A DNA stretch of 9,644 nt, from contig CAZWRV010000153.1 of NCBI GenBank assembly GCA_964636325.1, positions 1 through 9,644 on the forward strand. The letters run 5' to 3'. The notes under the pieces are model-generated. The model did not search any database. It saw only the letters and a program-made list of their open reading frames with translations, and was not told where the DNA came from. Shown piece by piece: positions 1 through 4,954 of the stretch. Both the position numbers and the translations under genes were made by a program. The DNA comes from CAZWRV01 sp964636325 (lineage in GTDB: Bacteria; Verrucomicrobiota; Lentisphaeria; Victivallales; GWF2-50-93). Numbering within the stretch: the stretch's first letter is position 1; each line of letters starts with the position of its first letter.

Positions 1-124
1 GGTTGAGCCGAGCTCAACCGCGGCTCAGCACGGCTCCGCCCTCCATCGAGTTTCTCATCGACAAAACTGGATCCCCGCAGTTCGACATAAAAAGCCGAGC
101 TGGGGCTCGGCGCTCCCGGGATTG
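1..124 (-). repeat. Dispersed repeat module, left inverted copy
   Basis: Read on the minus strand, this stretch has the same two blocks in the same order as 4450-4681 on the plus strand. The first block is a GCCGAGC/GCTCGGC hairpin preceded by a CAATCC-GGGA lead-in. The second is a GAGAAACTCG segment followed by GGAGGGCG, AGCCGTGCT and a GGTTGAGC/GCTCAACC hairpin (here 1-19, loop CGA). The right-hand copy has roughly 120 extra bases between the blocks. The repeat probably continues beyond the left edge of the window. It is likely a non-coding dispersed element, and nothing suggests that it encodes a protein. Confidence 0.75.
88..111 (-). terminator. Intrinsic terminator after the helicase gene
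   Basis: On the minus strand a perfect 7-bp stem, GCCGAGC paired with GCTCGGC around a 4-nt loop, is followed directly by TTTTT. It lies 54 bp past the helicase stop codon and would end the retron-RT-helicase transcript. The hairpin belongs to the dispersed repeat, so the repeat seems to supply the terminator. The related hairpin at 4463-4480 lacks the T-run. Confidence 0.7.
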
Positions 125-125
125 G

Positions 126-164
126 TATGAATTCAGCAAACCATGTTCATTGGCTGAATTCATA
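126..164. repeat. 12-bp inverted repeat just past the helicase stop
   Basis: TATGAATTCAGC at 126-137 pairs perfectly with GCTGAATTCATA at 153-164 across a 15-nt loop. It begins one base after the helicase stop codon. No T-run follows on the minus strand, so on its own it is not a classical intrinsic terminator. It could stabilise the 3' end of the mRNA or act together with the terminator at 88-111. Confidence 0.75.
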
Positions 165-165
165 A

Positions 166-2904
166 TCACTTCCACAGCGACTTGATCTTGGCCCTGGCGT
201 CGGCGGCGACCATGCCGCCGGTCCTGGCGTCGGCAAGAATCTTCTCGCCCTCGCCCCGCTTGGTGAAGACGGCCCTCCCCGGCGAGACGTAGATGTTCCA
301 CTTCTTGCTGAAGACGTCCGCGTTTTCCCGCGAGTCGGAGAAGCACTCCGGCAGCGGGTGGTAGACGGCGATCCTGTTGATCCTAATGGCGACATATTTA
401 TGGAGGATCGCCGGCAGGAACTTCGAGAACCACCTGTCCTTGAGTATCTGCTCGTAGCGGGGGATGATGTACTTCTGCTCGGCGACCGGCTGGAACAGCT
501 CGTCGAGGCAACTTGCGAAAAGCTGTATGTCCTCCTCCGAAGAGCTTTCGAGGAAGGCCCTGAAATAGCGGTCCGCGCGCTCGTTCACCCGCATCTTCGC
601 CTTCTTGTCCTTGAGCTTCCCTGTCACACAGAGCGCGTCGAATACGGCCGAGCAGATGTTCTTTATCTTCCCAGTATAGTCAAGCTCCAAGCGCCTGAGC
701 CTGCGCCCCGACTGTGAAAGGAACGCGCCGTCGAAGCCGGAGTCGAGCTTTACCTCGGCCGCCTTGATCTCCTTGTTCTCGTACGGCTCGCCGATCTTCC
801 AGAGGGCGTAGATCCTCTGCCTGTCGGCGCAGCGCGCCCGCATCTCGTCGTTGAAGATGTGGCATGAGAGCGCGACGTCCTCGGGTCCGGCCTCCGTGAG
901 CGCCGGATGGATGTGTCCAAGGCCGAATTCGATGGCGCCGTCGTCGCAGATACCGTAGTAGTTGGCGTGCTTCTTCGCGAACCTCGCATAGTCGCTCAGC
1001 CCGTCGTCGAACTCCGGCGCCATGCAGACGACGTCCCAGATGTTCGAGACCTTGCGGACCCTCGACGGATCAAGCCTCACCGCCCTCCCCCTGAGCTGGT
1101 TGACCGTCATCGCGGTGGCGGCGCAGGTCAGGTCGACGAGGGTGTTCGCAGTCAGCGAGTCCCAGCCTTCGCCGAGAAGCCCCCTCGTGCCGACCAGGCA
1201 GCGGGTCAGCCCCTTCTCGAAGAACTCAGTGATCATGGTCACGTAGTTCCTCGTGTTCCAGTCCCGCCCCATGCCCTCGATCCGGTGGAACGTCCCGTCC
1301 TGGACGTAGCTTAAACCGGCCTCGAGCTTCCGCGAGGAAAACCACTCCCCGGCCGCAGCCATGAACTTCACGAGCAGGTCGTCGTCCACATATACCGACC
1401 TGCCCGTGACCATGATCGGATCCAGGCCGTCCGTAGCCGCGTCGGACGTAAGCGCCTTCATCGCCGCAACCGACCCTCCGGACTCCTCGGTGAGGATGTT
1501 CGCTATCTCCTTCGGTATCGTGGCGCTGGAACGCTCGAAGTCGGAGATGACCAGGGCCCGGACTTCGGACCCCGAGGACTTGATCTCCATGCCAAGTATT
1601 TCGACGGCCGCCTGGATCTTCGAGCTGGAAAGACCGAGTATCCGGTTGACCGAGGACTGGCAGTTCCTCAGCCCCTTCTCCGTGAGCTGGTAGCCGAGCG
1701 GCCTCAGCGTCACCGCAAGCTTCCTGAAGAGCTGCCGCTCGGACTCATCGCCGCTCACCAGCAGATATTTCACCGCATAGATTCCGGCAAGAGACGCCTT
1801 GTCCTCCAAGCATAGTATCCTTTGCTGCATGAACTGGTCGAATTCCTCGGGGACCGGCTCGCCGGCCTGCCTAAGATATAGGGCCGCGTCCTCTATGAAC
1901 GCCGCCCTCTTCCGCAGGAGATAGGGGCTGCTCTTCGCCGCAATTTCCCGGAGTTCGTCGCGCAGCCATTCCGACATCTTCTTAGCCGGCTCCTTCTCGA
2001 GGCATTCAATCGCCTCCTTGAGCGACTGGCTGCAGTTCCGTATGAAGCTCAGCTCCTGCGGCGACGGCCGAGTGAAGAACACAAGATCCTGGTACGGCGC
2101 AAGGTTGCCGTCCTTTATGACAGCAGGCGCAACAACCTTGTAGTCAATGTCATGCAGAAGCTCCCTGTGGAGCTCGAACTCCCTGTCGTCGAGGTCATCC
2201 GGAAGCGGCGGAGTCGCGGTCAGCCCCAGTATCCTCGGGCGGTCAAGAGTCCGCACAAGCGCGAGCGCGACCTGCGCCCAGTAGCCCAGCAGATGATGGC
2301 ACTCGTCGAATATCACAAGCCGGACGCCACGGCCTCTCAGATCCCGCATTAGGCCGGCGGCATCTTCCGACACAAGCCCGGACGCATCCTCCGCTCCCTG
2401 CCCGTACCGGCGCGCCTTGAACCTTCTCATCAGCGACAGGTAGAACCGGTCCGGATTGTTGTTCTCGTAGTCCTTGAGCCATTCCGCCGCGTCCTCCTCG
2501 CTGTCCCCCGCCTCCACCAGCTCCTTAACCCATGCGGCAAGCAGCTCGCTGCGCTCCTCCTCCGAAATGTCACGCGTCCTCGCCAGCATCTGATATGTGA
2601 GCACCGTCACCGGCGCGGCGTCTCCGGGATTGATCGACGCGAACGGCGCTTCGGCTCCAGGCCTCTTGAACTGGCGCGACTTCTCTATCCACTGCGCCTG
2701 GATCGCCGTGTTCGGAACCAGTACGACCGCAGGGACGTCCATCTCTGCGGCGATCATAAGACCCGTCAACGTCTTGCCCGACCCAGGAGGGCTCACAATA
2801 TAGAGTTTGTCCTCGTCCTTCTTAGCACCGAAGACCAGATCTAGCACCTCCCGCTGGCATTTCCGAGGAGCAAGATCGGATGTATATTTTGAAGCGGGCG
2901 GCAT
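166..2904 (-). CDS. Superfamily 2 DECH-box helicase, candidate retron effector
   Basis: This 912-residue protein is predicted to couple ATP hydrolysis to movement on, or remodelling of, nucleic acid. The SF2 motifs appear in order: a Q-motif-like CQREVLDLVF (16-25), Walker A PPGSGKT (39-45), motif Ia VLVPNTAIQAQW (61-72), motif II DECH (200-203), motif III TATPP (229-233), motif IV-like ALVISDFERS (450-459), motif V GTRGLLGEGWD (572-582) and motif VI QLRGRAVR (603-610). A long insertion of about 340 residues lies between the two RecA-like lobes. The last 250-300 residues are charged and match no domain I recognise. The pattern resembles XPB- or type III restriction-like SF2 enzymes, but I see no nuclease motif. 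The gene lies 83 bp downstream of the RT on the same strand with no terminator in between, so co-transcription and a shared role in defence are likely. The ATG at 2904 lacks a clear Shine-Dalgarno. SF2 assignment is firm; the effector role is inference. Confidence 0.93.
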   Translation of the reverse strand: MPPASKYTSDLAPRKCQREVLDLVFGAKKDEDKLYIVSPPGSGKTLTGLMIAAEMDVPAVVLVPNTAIQAQWIEKSRQFKRPGAEAPFASINPGDAAPVTVLTYQMLARTRDISEEERSELLAAWVKELVEAGDSEEDAAEWLKDYENNNPDRFYLSLMRRFKARRYGQGAEDASGLVSEDAAGLMRDLRGRGVRLVIFDECHHLLGYWAQVALALVRTLDRPRILGLTATPPLPDDLDDREFELHRELLHDIDYKVVAPAVIKDGNLAPYQDLVFFTRPSPQELSFIRNCSQSLKEAIECLEKEPAKKMSEWLRDELREIAAKSSPYLLRKRAAFIEDAALYLRQAGEPVPEEFDQFMQQRILCLEDKASLAGIYAVKYLLVSGDESERQLFRKLAVTLRPLGYQLTEKGLRNCQSSVNRILGLSSSKIQAAVEILGMEIKSSGSEVRALVISDFERSSATIPKEIANILTEESGGSVAAMKALTSDAATDGLDPIMVTGRSVYVDDDLLVKFMAAAGEWFSSRKLEAGLSYVQDGTFHRIEGMGRDWNTRNYVTMITEFFEKGLTRCLVGTRGLLGEGWDSLTANTLVDLTCAATAMTVNQLRGRAVRLDPSRVRKVSNIWDVVCMAPEFDDGLSDYARFAKKHANYYGICDDGAIEFGLGHIHPALTEAGPEDVALSCHIFNDEMRARCADRQRIYALWKIGEPYENKEIKAAEVKLDSGFDGAFLSQSGRRLRRLELDYTGKIKNICSAVFDALCVTGKLKDKKAKMRVNERADRYFRAFLESSSEEDIQLFASCLDELFQPVAEQKYIIPRYEQILKDRWFSKFLPAILHKYVAIRINRIAVYHPLPECFSDSRENADVFSKKWNIYVSPGRAVFTKRGEGEKILADARTGGMVAADARAKIKSLWK

Positions 2905-2987
2905 GTGGAGTTCGAATTTTGGAAATTGAGTTTTATTTGGAATTTTGTGCTTGGCAATTTTGGATTTTATAAGAGGGTGGCTTCTGC
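2905..2987 (-). other. AT-rich RT-helicase spacer with short internal repeats
   Basis: This 83-bp gap is much richer in A and T than the flanking genes. It contains variants of one short word: AATTTTGG at 2915-2922, GGAATTTTG at 2939-2947 and CAATTTTGG at 2955-2963. I see no terminator, no second structured RNA, and no clear ribosome binding site for the helicase. It may be an inserted intergenic repeat or an AT-rich translation leader. Confidence 0.5.
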
Positions 2988-4037
2988 TTATCCCTCCTCA
3001 TCCATCTTCTTCTTCAGCTTTTCGGCCTGTTCCGGATGCACCGTCTTCATGAAGGCGATGTGGCCGTAGATCAGCGCATCGATGTCCCAGCCCGTCCCGC
3101 CCTCAGGCATTCCTCGTTTGTGGACCATCGCCCTGATGAGCCTTCTGACCTTGCGCGGCACCGACACCTTCGTGTTGACATTAAGCCCCAGAACCCGTTG
3201 CCGCGACCCGCTCCTCATTATCCTGGTCTTCTCCTCCGCAACAGTGAAGCCCTCCTTGCCGATGATCTCCCTGATCGGCCTGATCAGCCTGATTATCTTC
3301 TCGTCGCCGGAGAACACAAGGTCGTCGGCGTAGCGGGTATATGCGAACCCATGCTTTTTAACCAGGCCGGAAAGACGCGAGTCGAGCCTCCGGCAGATCA
3401 GGTTGCTTATCATCGGGCTTGTCGGAGCGCCCTGAGGCAATTTCTTCTCGAAGCAGCAGAGCCCCGCAAGCATGCGGGCCCTCTTCTTGTCAAAGCCGAC
3501 CGACAAAAACAGGCCCGTGACGCGCCTCAGCGTTATGCTCGGGAAGAAATCCTTCAGGTCGAATTTGAGTACGACACGCTTGCCGGCGTGCGGACTTGCG
3601 GAGGAAAAGATCGATCTGCCCCTGATGAACCCATGGGCGGATTCCCCGGGGGGAATCTGCATCAGAACCCTCTCCAATATCCTCTTCTGCACGAACTTAA
3701 GGATAGGTGCCGGAACTGAAATCTTCCTCGGCTCCTTGCCTTCCCGCGGAATCTCCCTGCGCTCATACATTCCGCCTTTGGCGACAGACTTGACCAAAAA
3801 GCCGGCCATCTTCGGCGATATCCTCAGCCAATAGGGGAAAAGCGCAGTTGAAATGGACTTCTCGCCAGGATTGTCCTTCCATTTCCGGACGACTTCGGGA
3901 AGGTTCAGGAACTTCGGTATCCTCGTCCCCTTAAGGACGCTGCCGCCTTCGTAAGGCTTCCACGGCCCCATCGCCTTCTCGATCCTGCCATATTCATATT
4001 TCTTGCCGCCGCCGAAAAGCCATTTCAGAATTCCCAT
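2988..4037 (-). CDS. Retron-type reverse transcriptase
   Basis: This 349-residue enzyme is predicted to use the upstream RNA as primer and template, making a branched RNA-linked single-stranded DNA (msDNA). RT motifs are present in order: an early PRKISVP segment (103-109), GFIRGRSI (136-143), catalytic FDLKDFFPS (159-167, first Asp at 160), QGAPTSP (202-208), YADD (236-239) and a retron-like VLGLNVN (282-288). FSSASPH (144-150) occupies the place of the retron NAxxH motif, with Ser for Asn. VLG stands where retrons usually have VTG. Length fits stand-alone retron RTs, and no maturase, endonuclease or protease domain is fused. A lysine-rich tail ends the protein. The ATG at 4037 has only a weak GGCGG seven bases upstream. 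The msr-msd-like RNA 182 bp upstream makes the retron assignment much stronger than the protein motifs alone. The group II intron and diversity-generating RT alternatives fit poorly. Confidence 0.93.
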   Translation of the reverse strand: MGILKWLFGGGKKYEYGRIEKAMGPWKPYEGGSVLKGTRIPKFLNLPEVVRKWKDNPGEKSISTALFPYWLRISPKMAGFLVKSVAKGGMYERREIPREGKEPRKISVPAPILKFVQKRILERVLMQIPPGESAHGFIRGRSIFSSASPHAGKRVVLKFDLKDFFPSITLRRVTGLFLSVGFDKKRARMLAGLCCFEKKLPQGAPTSPMISNLICRRLDSRLSGLVKKHGFAYTRYADDLVFSGDEKIIRLIRPIREIIGKEGFTVAEEKTRIMRSGSRQRVLGLNVNTKVSVPRKVRRLIRAMVHKRGMPEGGTGWDIDALIYGHIAFMKTVHPEQAEKLKKKMDEEG

Positions 4038-4219
4038 GGAAACACCGCCGAATCTTTGACAGGATGACAGGATTTACAAGATTTAACAAACAGAAATTCC
4101 GACACGGGAGGAATTTCATTTTCAGATTTCCGGCACAAATCTTTGGACAGCCCCATGCGCATAGTGATCCGGCTTTGGCGTGGCCAGCGGAATTCGCGGA
4201 AATCTGAAAACATGAAAAC
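4038..4219 (-). other. Structured spacer between retron RNA and RT
   Basis: No convincing gene lies here. The spacer holds a perfect 14-bp inverted repeat (4119-4132 with 4197-4210, enclosing 64 nt) and an 8-bp hairpin GAAATTCC/GGAATTTC (4093-4117, 9-nt loop). It also holds two tandem 8-mers: GACAGGAT twice at 4058-4073 and GAAAACAT twice at 4206-4221. ATGCGCAT at 4155-4162 is a palindrome. The spacer is transcribed with the RT, so these structures could control RT translation or RNA processing, or they could be remnants of inserted repeats. Confidence 0.6.
4119..4210 (-). repeat. 14-bp inverted repeat enclosing 64 nt
   Basis: TTTTCAGATTTCCG at 4119-4132 is the exact reverse complement of CGGAAATCTGAAAA at 4197-4210. 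The right arm ends nine bases before the a2 arm of the retron RNA. The arms match the a1/a2 pair in length but not in sequence, and no msr-like UUU hairpin is evident inside. The function is unknown. Confidence 0.7.
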
Positions 4220-4266
4220 ATGCGGGACGGAGCATTTACTGTCTATCCCATGACGCAGTCATTACA

Positions 4267-4307
4267 AATTTCTGCCTTTTTATGAGAATCATTAAAAGGC
4301 AGAAATT
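4267..4307 (-). ncRNA. msd long hairpin
   Basis: AATTTCTGCCTTTT at 4267-4280 pairs perfectly with AAAAGGCAGAAATT at 4294-4307. After one T-T mismatch (4281/4293) three more pairs (ATG/CAT) close a 5-nt loop at 4285-4289. It has the size and position of the msd stem that becomes the main hairpin of msDNA. The apical loop and mismatch are where protein contact or sensing could occur, though that is inference. Confidence 0.85.
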
Positions 4308-4324
4308 GCCGGGGAGTTAAGCAA

Positions 4325-4343
4325 GCGCGGCGAAACACCGCGC
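4325..4343 (-). ncRNA. msr hairpin with UUU loop
   Basis: On the minus strand GCGCGGUG pairs with CGCCGCGC, with one U-G wobble, around a UUU loop. Retron RTs recognise hairpins of this kind in their msr. It lies 13 nt past the end of a1, as expected for the recognition element. Confidence 0.82.
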
Positions 4344-4376
4344 GCAATCTAAATCAGCTCCGTCCCGCATAAAAAT

Positions 4377-4405
4377 AATATAAATGCGGAACGCGGAAAT
4401 TACAA
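4377..4405 (-). promoter_or_regulatory. Sigma70-like promoter of the retron operon
   Basis: On the minus strand TTGTAA (4405-4400, 4 of 6 to consensus) and TATATT (4382-4377, 5 of 6) are separated by exactly 17 bp. The seventh base after the -10 box is 4370, the first base of the a1 repeat, so the predicted transcript starts where the retron RNA should start. This agreement supports both calls. Confidence 0.68.
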
Positions 4406-4426
4406 ATTTTGAGAGCGTGCTATATT
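4399..4426 (+). promoter_or_regulatory. Possible divergent promoter
   Basis: ATTACA (4399-4404) and TATATT (4421-4426) are 16 bp apart on the plus strand, overlapping the -35 box of the retron promoter. It would transcribe through the repeat region toward the gene at 4955. Spacing and boxes are acceptable, but the region is AT-rich and chance matches are likely. Confidence 0.3.
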
Positions 4427-4449
4427 ACAGCATGTTTGCCGGCATCCGG

Positions 4450-4637
4450 CAATCCTGGGAACGCCGAGCACCAGCTCGGCTTGCTCAAGCGGATTCTTTG
4501 TCCGATGTCTTTGCCATTGGTCCTTCTCTTTCCTGCAACAGGCGAAGAATGGAGACTGAGACAACTGGCAAAGAGGTTCAAGTCGGGGAGGAACGCCCGT
4601 CTGCGAGATTCGCAGTTCTGCCGACGAGAAACTCGGC
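4450..4637 (+). repeat. Dispersed repeat module, right copy
   Basis: The start (4450-4480) matches the left-end module in inverted orientation, including the GCCGAGC/GCTCGGC hairpin at 4463-4480. The end (about 4621-4637, running on into the first 102-bp unit) matches the second block. In between are roughly 120 bases not found in the left copy, including a 6-bp hairpin CTGCGA/TCGCAG at 4601-4615. Reading frames across this stretch are open but show no coding character, and I see no gene. Confidence 0.7.
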
Positions 4638-4943
4638 GGAGGGCGAAGCCGTGCTCCGCTGCGGTTGAGCTTGGCTCAACCCTCCGGAAGACGACAAAGA
4701 TAACGACAAAGTTCGCGACAAAGATGGGCGAGTTTCAGAGGAGGGCGAAGCCGTGCTCCGCTGCGGTTGAGCTTGGCTCAACCCTCCGGAAGACGAGAAA
4801 GCTCGCGACAAAGTTCGCGACAAAGATGGGCGAGTTTCAAAGGAGGGCGAAGCCGTGCTGAGCCGCGGTTGAGCTTGGCTCAACCCTCCGGAAGACGACA
4901 AAGATAACGACAAAGTTACCGACAAAGATGGGCGAGTTTCAGA
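4638..4943 (+). repeat. Three tandem 102-bp repeats
   Basis: Units run 4638-4739, 4740-4841 and 4842-4943, each exactly 102 bp and nearly identical. Each begins GGAGGGCGAAGCC, carries a perfect 8-bp hairpin GGTTGAGC/GCTCAACC with a TTG loop (4663-4681, 4765-4783, 4867-4885), then CCCTCCGGAAGACGA. Next come two or three short GACAAAG-type repeats, and the unit ends GATGGGCGAGTTTCAGA or similar. The unit length is a multiple of three, so frames stay open across the array, but the resulting peptides are low-complexity and unlikely to be genes. The array abuts the ribosome binding site of the next gene. Confidence 0.92.
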
Positions 4944-4947
4944 GGAG
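4941..4947 (+). promoter_or_regulatory. Ribosome binding site deciding the 4955 start
   Basis: AGAGGAG ends seven bases before the ATG at 4955. An in-frame ATG at 4928 lies inside the last 102-bp repeat and has no such site, so 4955 is preferred. The site straddles the junction between the repeat array and the gene. Confidence 0.75.
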
Positions 4948-4954
4948 TTCAACC

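Larger units (their letters stand above)
4220..4370 (-). ncRNA. Retron msr-msd RNA
   Basis: This is predicted to be the primer-template RNA of the retron, transcribed from 4370 down to 4220 and continuing into the RT mRNA. Perfect 14-nt inverted repeats bound it: a1 at 4357-4370 and a2 at 4220-4233 (ATGCGGGACGGAGC on the plus strand). The AGC ending a1 places the candidate branching guanosine at 4358. The msr hairpin is at 4325-4343, with an 8-bp stem and a UUU loop inside UGUUUCG, close to the msr hairpin of Ec86 as I remember it. The msd carries a long hairpin at 4267-4307 and a small ATGAC/GTCAT hairpin at 4250-4262. Reverse transcription starting next to a2 would give an msDNA of roughly 75-85 nt reading as the plus strand from about 4234 to 4308-4320. 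The exact ends are inference. Confidence 0.88.

Noticed and set aside
166..2904. Helicase as part of a restriction-modification, BREX or Hachiman locus
   Set aside because: No methylase, nuclease, PglZ-like or HamA-like gene is visible nearby. The only same-strand partner in the window is the retron RNA and RT, although genes beyond position 1 cannot be seen.
3036..3719. Open frame of 227 codons on the plus strand
   Set aside because: It lies wholly opposite the RT gene, whose minus-strand translation contains all the RT motifs. The plus-strand translation shows no domain and is explained as a shadow of a GC-rich gene.
2988..4037. Group II intron maturase or diversity-generating retroelement RT
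   Set aside because: There is no maturase or endonuclease domain and no group II intron domain V-like structure that I can see. QGAPTSP is the retron/group II form rather than the SQ form typical of diversity-generating RTs, no template/variable repeat pair was noticed, and the a1/a2-bounded RNA fits a retron.
4338..4347. Shared 10-mer TTGCGCGCGG between the retron msr and the palindromes at 9060 and 9119
   Set aside because: The shared word is short and made of alternating G and C in a GC-rich genome. The surrounding sequences do not match, so it is most likely coincidence.
4638..4943. CRISPR array
   Set aside because: The units are contiguous 102-bp near-identical copies without unique spacers of regular length, and no cas gene is present.
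4384..4952. Open frames across the repeat region on both strands
   Set aside because: Their length comes from the 102-bp unit being a multiple of three. The translations are low-complexity (Ser-rich on the minus strand) and repeat themselves, and no domain or good ribosome binding site goes with them.
4928..4954. Upstream in-frame ATG for the large plus-strand gene
   Set aside because: It sits inside the last 102-bp repeat without a ribosome binding site, while the ATG at 4955 has AGAGGAG seven bases upstream.
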